Of a stretch of DNA of 64,000 nucleotides, positions 1-12,589 are shown piece after piece. Each line of letters opens with the position of its first letter. Within the stretch, counting starts at the first letter, position 1. The position numbers were made by a program, and so were the translations under genes. This DNA comes from Symsagittifera roscoffensis (Eukaryota > Xenacoelomorpha > Acoela > Convolutidae). The stretch is from positions 26,388,189 to 26,452,188 of the forward strand of contig NC_087064.1 in assembly GCF_963678635.1 (NCBI RefSeq), written 5' to 3'. The notes under the pieces were generated by a model. It made no database searches and had not been told where the DNA came from. It was given only the letters and a program-made list of their open reading frames with translations.

Positions 1-149
1 AACAAGCGCGCAGAATATACTGCTTAAAAGAATTCACAGCTTAAAATTTTTGATCTTAAAATATGCTGATCAAAAAGAATACATATTTTAAACTGTTAAG
101 TAACCAAAATACTATTTTGGATTAAATATTAATTACATCATTTATTTTT
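1..149. other. AT-rich DNA, nothing recognised
   Basis: No gene or repeat end supported. Confidence 0.5.
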
Positions 150-545
150 GCCCTCAGAGTTCATCTACAAAAAAGTTATTTTTGGCCCCTAAATTGCTTT
201 GGGGCGTTTACGGTTGATTTAAAAGATATTTCAGCTATGATCATTTTTCGCAAAGTTGTAATGGTTTGAAATTGGCACTATTTTGACGACTAAAGTTCAA
301 AAAATGATAATCAACTCACCAACGCGCGATATATTTCATTTTTTTAAAGCGTAAGTGGCAAACTAAATCGTTTCAAACTCAACTGAAGTTAGCAAAAAAC
401 TGTTTTTTTTATCAATTTGTAAAACTTTATGAAATTGATTTTTTTTTCAATTATTTTCATAAAACTTTATCAAACAAAAAAACTTCTGGTTGACAACAGT
501 GGGCAGTCGGAACATTCAGGGCTTTGTCTTGGTAAACGAGTCTTG
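150..545 (+). repeat. Dispersed repeat family, copy at the left end
   Basis: Contains GATCATTTTTCGCAAAGTT, a TTTGACGA box, GCGCGATATAT and GGGCAGTCGGAACATTCAGG. Related segments are at about 3450-3720 (same strand), 2726-2810 and 5830-5915 (opposite strand), and partly at 41940-42080 and 28990-29045. No ends or duplications were defined. Confidence 0.5.
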
Positions 546-1528
546 TTTATCTACTACTTCTATTAATTTGGCTATGTTGACGGTTACGACTACTTTCCTA
601 AAGGTGCTTCAAGGTGACAATGTGTTTTAAATTTTTGACATGGGTAGTGAGCGCAAAAAACGCAAGATTTTGGCCAAATGTTTCCAAAAATCCGTTTCTG
701 CATCATTTTCAAAATAAATTACCAATTTAAAAATTTAAAAATTTTGAACATTTTTAAATTAATTTGCCAGCGGGCCTGCTCAATGTATCAGAAAAATTAG
801 TAAAAATAAAAATTCTCCACCTTCACAAAGACTTAGATCCGTCCGAGTCTAATTTCAGTTGTTTTCTCACAAAAAAAATAATTATATGTTTTGATCTGCA
901 TGGATAGAAGGCGCTAAAAACAAACAGTTCAACCAGAATTTGGAAGTTCATTTGATTACAAGTAGTAGCGTAATTATCACAAGGGTTGGAGGCCTTCATC
1001 AACCAAAGGGTATCCTCCTCGCTAATATAGTAGAACATCCAGTTTACCAGACCGATCATTCCATTTTTTTATAGAAGCCTTTGATTTCACTAGATACTAG
1101 GTTTTAACAGAGAGCGCGCACCAAAAAATGCCACTGTGTTCAAAACCTTTTAAGAACCGCCGAAAGATGTTACTTGAAGTCTTTTTTTAAAAAAATTTGC
1201 TAACGGCGCAGAAATTTTTTTGCAAACTAAAATCTCAATGGTGTTTCAGGAGAACTCGGAAAATCAACTCGATCGACCGAAAAACCAAATGGTCAAAAAA
1301 TAACACCTTTGTGAAATAACAATACCTTCGTCAGATAAGGCAAATATTTAAGAGCATTTGAAAAAGCTAATGTTTTTAACTTTCTGGAAAAATGTAAGCT
1401 TAAGTGTTTTAAGTATTTTATTTTAAAAAACTTCATGAAACAAAACCACAAAAGGCAGGTAATTGCTGTAAAATAAGTTTTGATATCTCAAAAATTTTTT
1501 TTTTGCAGAAAACTCAATTTTGAGCGTC
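546..1528. other. AT-rich DNA, nothing recognised
   Basis: Only short, unconvincing open frames and A/T runs. Confidence 0.5.
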
Positions 1529-2357
1529 ATAAGAGAAAAAACAACAGATATCACAAATTTTTGTTGATTGTCTTTTCTTGTTAGTAAAATAGTTTAAAAA
1601 TTTGGCGGTAAAAAATTTACTTAACATGTGAGATTAAGATTCGTTCCGCCGAAATTTTTTTTCAAAAATTTAATTCATAAATTTTTTCACAACGTTTTCA
1701 AAAACATTTTATTGAATTGAAAAGGTTAGACAAAAATTTATCAATAGCACGTTTAACGCCATAAATGTTTCAACACTCGTTAGTGAACAATTATTTTGAT
1801 GAGTAAACATGCACAGGAGTTTTTCACTGTTATTTGTGAGCAGCAAACTCTAGCTTTTTTGTGGTGCAGTTAAACAGTGTCCGTAAAGGATGTAGGGTTG
1901 CAAGCTGAACCTTTTACCAATCGAAGTGTGTCCACTATTTTATGATATCCATTTTTAATTTTCAACTTTCAGCCCTACAACCTTTAAGGAACCTGTTTTA
2001 CTGCACCACAATAAAAGCAAAAAAAAGCTAAACAACTACTGCTCACCAATAATAAAAAAACTGCTGTGCATGCTTACCGATCGGAATAAGTTTTCACGAA
2101 CAATTTTTGAAAAACTTATGGCGCTAAACATGCTATTAATACTTTTTTGGCCTACATTTTTAACTCATTAAAATTTTTCGAAAACCCTTTGAAAAAATTA
2201 TGGTGTTAGTTTTTTGAAAATTTTTTGGACGGAACAAAATCTAATCTCACATGCTAGGTAAAATTTTGAACGTCAAAACTATTTATTGTTCTACTTACAA
2301 GAAAAGATAATTGAGGAAAATTTGTAAAAGCTGTTGTTTTTCTCTCTTTTCTAATTT
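1529..2357. repeat. Long inverted repeat (foldback), about 380-bp arms
   Basis: 1529-1910 is the imperfect reverse complement of about 1960-2357. Matched pairs include ACATGTGAGATTA (about 1625) with TAATCTCACATGC (about 2243), and GTAGGGTTG (about 1891) with CAGCCCTACAAC (about 1970). The spacer is about 50 bp. No ORF and no clear target duplication. Confidence 0.8.
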
Positions 2358-3449
2358 GAATAATTTATCGCGGCTTGAAAATGCAATTTGACACGTGGCA
2401 TAAGTTAATGTGTGCAATTTTTGGTTTCTAGTTTTGTCAGAAATCCAAGCGGTATTTTGTTTTTCTCTCTAAATTGTTCCCGTTTAATTGAAACAAGACG
2501 ACTTTTTGTATCAGGATGAGGCCCTTAATGTTCTGTCTGCCGTTAACAACCTGATGAAAAAATTTTCGACTTAAACAAATTGAACAAAAATATTCCTTTT
2601 TTCCTCTGCATTTTACCCCGCACGCTATACAAATCTCAAATTAGTTTATTTACAGTCTTGTTTTGTATTAATAAATCTCAGTCTGATATCATTTTGATAT
2701 TTATATAATTCAATGCTTTTACGTTATAAGAACGCAATATATCGCGCACTAATTATCCCAAATTGGCCAAATTAGTCATTTGAAACCCCATAACTATACG
2801 AAAAACGATCACACGCAAAATTTCTATATCTTCCGACCTCGAGACAACTATATCTTCCAGATGTTACAAAAAAGAGTTCCGTCAAAAACGTTTATTTGAA
2901 AAGCCAAAAATTGACCTAAAAACCACAAAAAGCATAAATATTCCGCGCTTCCATGAAAAACGGATCAAAAACTTAACTGCGTCGTTGTTATTTATTCCGA
3001 ACTTCTTTAAGACCAGCCAGTTAGTCCAATTAATTCCCGAAAGACGCAGAATATGTCAGTTAAGTTTTGGTGTTGCCTGTGAGTAGCCAAAAAATCAAAT
3101 TTCATGTTCAATATTTTTCTCTATATTGAATTTTTTTAATGTTTTCTCAGTGCCCTCAAAACCTCGAGTGAACATAGGGGGCTGTAGGATTATTGATCAC
3201 ATGCGCTGATACGAGAGATTGAACGTACCAGCTGAAAATGCGCAGAGCATGAAAAGCAGCCAAAATTCGCGTAATTTTCTTAGCCATTACAGAATTATAA
3301 AATAAATTTTGTTCCGACTCTCGACGGTTAAGCGGAATATGCTTGGGATAGTTTTTTATTCAGTCAGTTTTTGACTTCTTAACTAAGCGCTTTTGAAAAA
3401 AATTTTATAGCATCATCTGAAAGATACTGCTGCCTGGAGCTCATATGTA
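2358..3449. other. AT-rich DNA with one dispersed-repeat copy
   Basis: An inverted copy of the GCGCGATATA-type repeat is at about 2726-2810. No gene seen. Confidence 0.5.
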
Positions 3450-3720
3450 GAAAAAAATTTCATCTGTGACCATTTTTTGTACAGTTATGGGGGCTTAAAA
3501 ATTGCTATTTTGACCGATGGGATAATTAACGCGTGATATATTGACTTCTTATAGCACGTAAGCAGAAAATTAATGCGTTCCAAATTGAATTGAGGCAAGT
3601 CATTTGGTAGTAGTTTTAGGACAGACGCTAAATAAATCCCTTTGTAGTTCACTGACCTTAAAATGAAGTTGGAACAATCATGGCTTCGCCCTAATATACA
3701 AGCAGCCTTTTTAGCAGTTA
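3450..3720 (+). repeat. Dispersed repeat family, second copy
   Basis: Carries GACCATTTTTTGTACAGTTA, GGGATAATTAACGCGTGATA and a CCCTAATATACAAGCAGCC block that recurs at about 4755 and 29020. Open frames here (for example 3663-3959) derive from the repeat and look non-coding. Confidence 0.5.
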
Positions 3721-4426
3721 CGTATTTTCAGCTGATTTATATGACAGCTGGCTTATACTTCGGCTGGTTTTTATACCACGTGATACGAGCATTCTCATAT
3801 ATCTTACAACTTGATTTTGCGAGTAAATTGGGGTTTTTGATAAAAATGCAAGTTTTGAGGGCAGTCTCGTCATTCAGTGCTTTGCCCAGATACTTTGCAG
3901 TCTTCTTGTGTGTGTCCTACTTGTCTGCTTGGTGTTTTACTGTATATGGTTCAAAATAAACCAGATGGAACCTTTTTGAAACAAACGGCGGCATTTTCAT
4001 TGATGGGGTTTTACCACAAGGGGTTAAATAGTTCATTTACTGAAACAAAGACGATTAAAACTTTATGTTTTGAAGTACATGAAGGTGTTGTGAATGTTTG
4101 ATCGTTGGTGTGTGGAAACACTTGAAAGGTTTTGGTGTGGCACTGGGTAAGAACTAAGTTGAAATAGCGGAAAACCTTTCCTTTGAGACGCCGATTGTTT
4201 CAAAGCACAATTTGGTTGTTTACTTTGTTCATTTGGAAAGTGCCCGAAGCCAAACCCGCCGATAATTCAATATGGTTCTACGGGTAAACGTTTAAAACAA
4301 TATTGAGTTTCAGGATGATTAAAAACCTTACTTTATGCATAAAATACTATATGCAATTTTAATACATAATTAAACAAAAGGAGTACTTCTGCAAAAGTGA
4401 TTCATTAAAATAAAGCGAACAGGTAT

Positions 4427-4501
4427 GATTAGGCGATCGCTGAGCAAATAGCACAGAAAGTTTGAAGTACAGTTACACATGCAAAAAACTGAAAAACGTG
4501 T
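4427..4501. repeat. Direct repeat, copy 1 of 2 (about 75 bp)
   Basis: Starts GATTAGGCGATCGCTGAGCA and is nearly identical to 5495-5571. Confidence 0.85.
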
Positions 4502-4977
4502 CAGCGAGCGAACTTGAGTTCAAATGTAAAAAGTTATTTTTACCTCCCATTGTTTGTTTCTAAAATTCTAGGGTTTTAAAAAATGCTTGGCAATGCCCTG
4601 GAATAATTTATGCTTGCTGTCAAGCTACAAAATTGTTCCACATATAATTGAAGCAATAGATTTTTCGTACTACTCAAATTTTCACATTTGATGTTTGATT
4701 TTGTCCAATAAATTATCAAAAAAAATTCGATGCCCATAGAGGGGGAGTCAGGGCAATCATGGTTTGCCCTGATATATGAGCAATATTTTTAAATTTGAGC
4801 CTGAAACAAAAATAAATTTTTTAATGGTGTACAAAAATTTTTGCTTGAACAACCCCTCCCCCCAACAAAAAAAATGTATCAGTATTGTCATGAGTCCGAT
4901 TAATAAAAAAAATCAGCCTTTCATTCTACTTCATTCAACTTCATACTTCAGTCAACTTCATGAAAATTAGTAATGAT

Positions 4978-5312
4978 TGGGGACGGGTATAGGATTTTCT
5001 CGAGAGGGGGGGTGGCGGATTTTCAAAAAATTTTCGAAAGTTTGACAACCTTTTTTTTAAGGTCGACCAAATTGATTTTCCGAGCTCTCCTAAAAGCACT
5101 AAAAAGACGCTGCCAAAGACGCAGGCAAAATTTTTGGGCACTTTTTGGAGCGCGTTTTCCCTCAAAGTTAGTATATATTGGTGCCAAAAGCGCCTTTAGA
5201 AAAATTTAAGGGTCGGTCGGCAAAAAATGGATTTCTTAAAAAGGTGTACCAAAGGGGGTCGAATCCCTAAAGAAGGAACGTCCGACCCATATCCCCCCTA
5301 ATTCCTCCCCTG
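4978..5312. mobile_element. hAT-type MITE copy
   Basis: 335 bp with degenerate ends (TTGGGGACGGGTATAGG and CCTAATTCCTCCCCTG with variation), flanked by GTAATGAT (4970-4977) and GTAATGAA (5313-5320). Its interior matches the family. Confidence 0.75.
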
Positions 5313-5494
5313 GTAATGAACCAAAGATAAGATTCGGCTATTATTAATAGAAACTGAAACATCTTTTGTATTTTCTTGGATTCCGAATAACAACCAGGTG
5401 AGTTTTGCTTCACAATGATACCTACTGAACTCTGACAAAAAAATCGCGGTTTTCCCTAGCTCCTGTTGATTCCGAGGCGTGGTTAAAAATAAAA

Positions 5495-5571
5495 GATTAG
5501 GCGATCGCTGAGCAAATAGCACAGAAAGTTTGAAGTACAGCTACATATGCAAAAAAAACTGAAAAACGTGT
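5495..5571. repeat. Direct repeat, copy 2 of 2 (about 77 bp)
   Basis: Second copy of the block at 4427-4501, differing by a few bases. The two copies flank the MITE at 4978-5312 at about 0.5 kb and 0.2 kb. Confidence 0.85.
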
Positions 5572-8500
5572 ATTTTTTTAAATTGAAAAAACTTTAAATT
5601 GAGTAATTTTAATTGCTGGGCTTATAAAATAATAGCTCATATGATTCGTACGCACTGTTTTTACGTAAATGGAACTGGGCGAAAAAATACACCCCATTAG
5701 GAGATTTATTGAAAAACTAACTCATAATGAAAGTACTCAATCATCATTTGAATAGAAATAGAGCGATCCTTAAATAAAAAATCAAAAAGATTGAGGCTGT
5801 CTTGAAATAACTCATCATTAAGTGCGAAATAAAATATCGCGCATTAGATAACCCAATTTGGCCAAGTTGGCAATTTTTAAACCACCCCAGCTTTGCAAAA
5901 AATGATCACTAGTGAAATTTTAGAAATTCGAGCTCAAGACATTAGTACTTTTTGACTGCCTTTGAGAAATCCTGTCAAAACCTGCTAGTTAAACAGTCGA
6001 AATTTGTCTAGAGAAAAAACCTCAGAGCTCAAATAATCCGTCACTTTCTTCGAAAGTCGGAACAACAAGTAAAATTATCCAAAGAACAACTTGGGCTAGT
6101 AGATACAAAAACGTCTTTTTGAATTTTCTTTTGTGTGAGATAGAAGATTAAAAAAGAAAACATAGCCAAAAGAAAATTGAAAAACAGAAATGAACGCAAG
6201 TAAAAAGAAAAAAAACACTGACTTTATTGAAAAATCTCAACTTCCAAATTTCAAAGAAAAAAAGAAATGCCCTTTAAGCTATTTGACTTTCTAGAACGAT
6301 TCATGTTGGCGCTTTTTGATAACATTATTCCAACTTGAGACAAATGGATCAACAGTTAAAGTTTTTATTCCGCTGGAAATTCAAAAATTAAATTTCACTT
6401 TTGAAACTAGAAATCGTTCACGAATTGTCGCGCCATTTGCACGTTCGTACTTGAAGAGTGCAGTTTGCGTAACTTTCAGCATATGGATGTCAATTGAACT
6501 CAAAAAGTGTATATACTTAAGTGCATTCGAAAATTAATTTACATGTATGAATGCATATCTGTAGTTATTAGAGCATTTCATGACTTTGTCCTGAAAAAAA
6601 AAGCAAAAAAAACAGATATAAAACAGTCTTCTCTGCGTTCATTAATCTTAAGAACAATCTTTTTGTTTATATTTTTACATCGATCTGCAGCAAATGATCA
6701 GGTCAACCTTTGAATTATGTTAGCTAATTCCCACCATTTTGCTTTTTTCAGATATTGAAATTTGGATATTCAACATTTTCAATACTTTACAACAAGTTTC
6801 GATAATTTATTATAATTAAAATTCCTAAGGGATGTATTATTTAATTTCGAGTAATACAAATCCAAACGCGCGAAAACGAAAACCCAATTGGTTGCTGACA
6901 TTTTTAAAATGCATATTTCACACAAAAATGGTTGTCAAAAATAATACAAGCTTAGCGGGGAAGTAGTTAACAAGGTACACAAGGGGGCAATTAGTTAAAA
7001 AGATTCCGATCTTCATACAAATATCAAAAACTGTATCATAGTCTTCCTAGTTTATTTCAAGTCTGATGGATCTGCTTAAGTTCGAACTTTTCCAGCCAAG
7101 TTACTCCTCTTCTCAATTAAGCGAAGCATTAAATGTTGTTGATACCATTTGAATCATTCTCAGCGAGAAACGCTCAAAAATTAAAGTAATAGTTTTTTTT
7201 TGAAATTGACTGTGTCTTTTAATTTGACAGAGTTGGGAACACTTTACTGAATGCAGTGACTCCTGGAGTTTTCAGACGTGCAAAAGAGTGTAAAACAGTG
7301 GCCTGACCATGAAACTAAACTTTGATACTTTAAGGGAGGGTAGATCGATGAAGGTCTGATCATTTGTTTTAGGTCAATCAATGTGCAAGTTTGGTTTCAA
7401 TTCTAAGTTGATGGCTTCCAAAATGATTCTTAAAAAAATATTTTGAATACTAACCACCTGAAATTGAGATTAATTTTGTCCACTAGTGTACAAATCTATA
7501 CTGGGTGATAATAAAAACGCATCATCAAGTTTTTCGCTAAATTGATCCTCAAAAAAAAATTGTCGAAGAAACTGCGAACATTTACAGACTAGCAAGCTTG
7601 AAGCAAGTTTGATCACATTTCAGCAACTGCATTACATTTGAATCTTCACTAAATTCGAGTTTCCTTGCAAGCTTGAAAACAAATTATGCCTGAAATAAAC
7701 CAGGAACATCCAACCAACTTTGAACCACCGAAAAAAGTTATCTTCATGGCTTAGTTTTATTTTGCTTTTCGGCCTTAAAAAGGCAATAATATTCCAGAAC
7801 TTCCAGAATAAATCAAGGTACTAAACTTAGTTCCCAAAAACGAATTAGATAAAAACACAGGCCATTTTTATTTTAGTTTTGCCCAAAAAACTTTTCTAAA
7901 GCTTAATTTCCATCCAATTTGGTAAATTTTGCACATTCTCAATTAATTTACCTACGAAGATATTTTGGAAAATTTTCTGTTGCGTCACCCAGTATAACCA
8001 TTCTCGATCCCCTTTGTACAAATTTACTTTCTGTTTGGTAAAGCATACCTAGTCGTTGAGAAAACACAAACAAAATCCAGTAGCTTTTTTGCGCTCTTCG
8101 AGTATTTGGGAATAAAAGCTCTTCCAGGCGTACACAATTCAGAAAAAACTGCAGAAGATACTAACCTCTGAACGAAAACAAAGCGTATCCGAATAACACT
8201 TTTTTCACTGAAATACCGCTTTAATAAACGAATAAATGGCTGGTATTGGTATGAATTGGCTTCTCAATCTTCAGATTTTAGCATTATGCAGGAAACATGT
8301 GGCCGCATTGGTAAAAAGTGAATCTAAGATGAAACAAAATGAGGTTTGTTCACTTGTGGGATGTGCAAACATGTGAACAAAGGTAGGCAATATCTAAAAA
8401 TATGAAATAAACAGACGGCTGTTGTTATTAAACCTGCTGAGAATCGACTAGACGGCTGTAAGCTCTCTTTCAAGTGTGTTTATGTGTATTACAGACGCAG

Positions 8501-9507
8501 TCGACTGGAAAGATAGAGGAGAGAGGGGGGAATAAATTGAGAAACTGAGAGAAATTTAAGGAACGACAGAAGAGGAAAAACTACTGCAGGGAGACATAGT
8601 TACGCTAATATCCTTTGATCTTTTCCGATCGGAAGAGACTTTGAAAGTGGCTTAGTAAAGAGAAGCAACTTAGAAGTTAAGACCATTGCGAACGATTTTT
8701 TCAACCCAAAACACCAGCTTCACAAAATGGTATAACCACTTCCACCCTAAGATGTGGGTGTGAAAGTGGGCTAACTTAGGGGTTTCTTCTAAGTACTATA
8801 CGACATATCAAGTTTGAGGTAGACCCAATTGTCTCGGATAAGTGGAATATTCTATTTGATGTTTGTTACCGTCTGTTGATACCATATAGGTGGACAAAAG
8901 AACAGAAGTTATTACGCAAAGACAATTTGTTTTTGGTATTCAGAAGTGATTAATGAAAGCAGGCTCCGCGACTAAATAAGTTGATCATACTTGAGAATGT
9001 AATCAGGTTTAATGAGATTTGACTATAAAAAATCTTACAGTTATAAACTTAATATATAATAGGTTTTAAGACCTTCCACAGAACTGTTGGTCTGAATATG
9101 ATAGCTCTGAAATTCTGTTTAAAATGCTATTCTAAATCACGACTAACAATTGGGATGTGCCAAAAAAAACAAAAGCCAAATAAAAAACTTTTAAGAAACA
9201 AGTTTTTTTGCTTCACGCGCTAAATAAAAAAGTTTTTTTGCTTCACGCGAAGTAGTTCACGCGTTAAATAAAAAATTATGAGAATAATTATGAAATTTAT
9301 GATTCATAATATTCATATCATTCATAACTGTTTTCATTCAGGAAATTGCGGGCAATTGGCTTTAGATCTCAGCAGTTCAAACTAACCAAAAAGTATCCGG
9401 TGCTTTGTAGTTATTGAACCAGCAATTTGGGGTCAAAAATTTCACCTGGAAGCCAAGATTGAAAGCCGGGATAATTTGGAGCCAAATTGAACCAGATCTG
9501 AAGAGCA
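5572..9507. other. AT-rich DNA without a supported gene
   Basis: A dispersed-repeat copy is at 5830-5915. A less AT-rich patch at about 8440-8670 (purine-rich, GAGAGAGGGGGG) has no ORF and could be an untranslated exon or a control region. Short ORFs at 6316-6713 look random. Confidence 0.45.
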
Positions 9508-9515
9508 ATTATGGG

Positions 9516-9982
9516 CAGGCCCCGGATATTAGTTAAATAACTATTATTCGTAGTTAACTAACTTTTTTAACAAAAAAAGATGGAAGTAACTTTTTGTTGG
9601 TTTGTACTTTTATTTTAACTATTTCTAAGAAATAGGTTTCTGCATCGCTTGTAGCAATCTGAATAAGTTTGCTAAAAGGTCGCAGAGGAAATTCGTTTTC
9701 TCAGAAATGTGTTCCCGCGCTTTCCGCTAGTTGCCGCTGTGTTTGCTTTTGTTTCTTTAGCTGCGACGTCGAGAGATCTTTTTCAAAATACGCGGATGTT
9801 TTGTCTGATACACGACATTCATTGACTGAGACTTCTTTAAAGATGATTTTGTTTTGTTATAGTAACAAATCACTGTGAAACAATGAATTTTAATTAACTT
9901 TTTTGTAACTATTTTGATGCTTTTTCCTCAACTATTTAGTTAACTAAAAGCCGTTTTTATTTCAACTTTTATCCGGGGCCTG
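9516..9982 (+). mobile_element. Second hAT-family element
   Basis: 467 bp with terminal inverted repeats CAGGCCCCGGATA and TATCCGGGGCCTG, flanked by the perfect 8-bp duplication ATTATGGG (9508-9515, 9983-9990). It is a different family from the CAGGGGCGGAT copies and carries a transposase fragment. Confidence 0.88.
9669..9878 (+). pseudogene. hAT transposase C-terminal fragment
   Basis: A short frame ending at 9878 contains DVERSFSKYADVLSDTRHSL followed by a helical end, which is the hAT C-terminal dimerisation motif (VERSFS...). The N-terminal and catalytic regions are absent. It sits inside the 467-bp element, so that copy is an internal-deletion derivative. Confidence 0.75.
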
Positions 9983-9990
9983 ATTATGGG

Positions 9991-11183
9991 TCACCAGAAG
10001 AGGTGAGTATGAATAAGTATTATAACTATAATAACCAACTATGGGTATAATTTAAAAGTCGGCGTGGAGCAGTTATAGTTTTTAGATCATAGTTGGACCA
10101 CAAATAAAGTCTAAACTCTTGGGGCTATTTGGGGGAAGTTGTTTTTAAGTAACATAGCGCAAAAGAGAACAACAAAAACCAGACCTCTGCGTGTTGACTT
10201 TAGATTAAGGCCAAAACTCTAAAACTTCTGGCGCAAATTGGGCAATTTCATATTGTAAACCAATGTTTTAATTGAAAGACTGTCAGAAATCAGGAGAAAG
10301 TGACATGGTTTTCTAACTGTAAACAACCTCACAAAACACTGCCTCACCCAACGTAAAAACCAAACTATAAACAGTAAGAAACTATGATTTGAATTTTCAA
10401 AAAGTCATAATGTTACCAATAGTAACTTATCATTGAAGCTGAAATTTTCACTCGGTAAAAGAGTGAGTAAAATGGCTAACAAAACTACTACAATTTTACT
10501 GCTGTTTCGGAAATAATCAACACACTGTGAAATTCGAACAAAAACTTGAGAGGTGTTTTTGAAAAAATAACTCCAAATTGAGACGAAAAGAAACGTCTAA
10601 TTTTGGTTTAAGCAGACATATAGTCGAAAGTAGTTGAGATCAAACAACGTCGATTGAAAGAGTGAGAGGTTTTTATAGATTTTTAATCAATTTTATTCCA
10701 TTCGTAAAATACCATCAAAAGGTGAGAGACCGAACATTGAATAAGCTTACAACACATCTTAGACAATTCAAACATGCATCTTAGTAAAAATTAAACAGGT
10801 GAAGCAATGAATTAAGCCAGCTAATTTTAGATTAAGTTTGTTGTCGTTTTAATCACGCTGCGGTGTGACCACACTGAAAAATATAACAACAAGTATCTGG
10901 ATATTTGATTCTTGTACTTTAAAGAAAATCAATTTTTGATCAGATGTTTGATTTTGTTAAGAATGTCACATCGAGTTGTTATTGATGTTGACCCACATTA
11001 ACAAAAATATACATTGTTTAACACACAAGCGATGAAAAAAGCAGTTTTTGATGTTATTAAAATGACATTTTCCGCTTTCCAATAATTTTTACGGCTCTAT
11101 GGACTTCGCAGAAGACAATATTTGGAGCTAGCAGCTGTTTTGAGCGCTAGCAGCGAGGCAATTGATAAGAATTGTTGATATTA
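9991..11183. other. AT-rich DNA, nothing recognised
   Basis: No ORF, repeat end or RNA gene could be supported. Confidence 0.5.
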
Positions 11184-11990
11184 CAGGGGCGGATTTAAAA
11201 GAGGCGGAACCCCCCCCCCCCTAAGGGAATTAGAATTACACCTCTTCACCAACCAAAGGGTGTCCCTTTGGTATTATTTTATGACTTGCATTTTCGGTCA
11301 ACCAACCATTTTCGACCAAACAAAAATTTTCTGAAGGCGCCATTATATACAATTTTCGAAGGGGAGCACTTTTTGCCAAACTTTCCAAAAAGTGCCCAAA
11401 AACAGCATTTGAAGAATACGGCGAGCCAAAAAACGCAAATTTTTGTTCAAACTTTTTAAAAAGTGCCCAAAAACATTTTTGACTTTATTCAAGCTTAGCC
11501 TGCGGCGCAATTTTTTTCGTCAAAATAATAACTTACATTTTTCTAAGTGGAGCGCAATTTTTTTTGTCAAACTTTTCAAATAAAGCCCAAAAACAGCGTT
11601 CAGACCTTTTTGTTCAAGCTTTGCTTGCGGCGTATTTTTTTGTTAAAATAGTGTCGTATATTTTTCGAAGGGGAACGCGAGTAAAAAAAACGCATTTTGT
11701 TTCAATTTTCAAAAAAAGGCCGAAAAACAGCCATTTTGATCTCTTTGTTCAATCTTTGCTTGCGGTGCATTTTTTTTGTCAAAATGGGCTTTAATACTAC
11801 GATTTTGGGAGCGCTCGAAAACTCAATTTTATCGAATTTAAAAAAATCAAACTTCCAGATTTTGAATCAAAAGGCCAAAAATGACGCTTTCAAGCATTTT
11901 TTGGAAGATTTTGACCAAAAAGTGTTTTTTGGCGGACTATTGGGTGGTGGGAAGTTCGAATCTCCCAAATGTGGAAGTTTCCGTCCTGCG
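11184..11990. mobile_element. hAT-type MITE copy with internal expansion
   Basis: Starts CAGGGGCGGATTTAAAAG and ends near CCGTCCTGCG, with a weak 8-bp duplication TGATATTA/TGATATGG (6 of 8). At about 807 bp it is longer than its relatives because an internal block (AAAGTGCCCAAAAACAGC to TTGCTTGCGGCG) is repeated about three times between 11340 and 11790. Confidence 0.65.
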
Positions 11991-12589
11991 TGATATGGCC
12001 CTGGTTGATGTTCTGTTCAGATCATCCTAGAAAAGTCTCAATCTATTCAGTAAAAAATTTGTCATTGAAAGTTTTTCTTTAAGTTCAAAAACTGTTTATT
12101 TATTGGCCGTTTTTTCCAGTTTTCTATGAAACAAGATTACGCAGGGCGCACGCATTTGACTGCAAGCATTCTGAAACTCAGTATCAACAAAAAAAGTCAG
12201 GTCAGATAACTAAGATAAAATCCAAAGAAATTGCTGACTTTCTTGAGGTAGATAAAGGAACAAATATTCTTAGAAATTATGGGCAAAAAAAGATTTGACC
12301 ATTTTGCATTATTTGAGGCGCAATATAATCCGTGTTATAAACGCATTAGCAAATTAACAGTTTTAATTTTTTATGAGATGCAAAATATATAAATTTATAC
12401 TGTAAATAACGCATGGGGGATGAATTAAAGGAAAAACATGATAATACATACACAAATTTTTCAATTTTTATTGATCTGTCAGGAGTTCTATTATAAGTTA
12501 ACATCTTTATAAGTCAGCCAAATTGGCAAAAACAATTAATCATTTTGAAGCTAGCAAAATTGGCGGAAATGTAGATTTCGGGGATTGCT

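Noticed and set aside
3663-3959. 98-codon hydrophobic ORF on the plus strand
   Set aside because: It starts inside a dispersed repeat (the CCCTAATATACAAGCAG block recurs elsewhere), shows no family motif, and AT-rich DNA yields hydrophobic ORFs by chance.
11268-11993. Three overlapping plus-strand ORFs
   Set aside because: They arise from the repeated interior of a hAT-type MITE and show repeat-driven similarity only.
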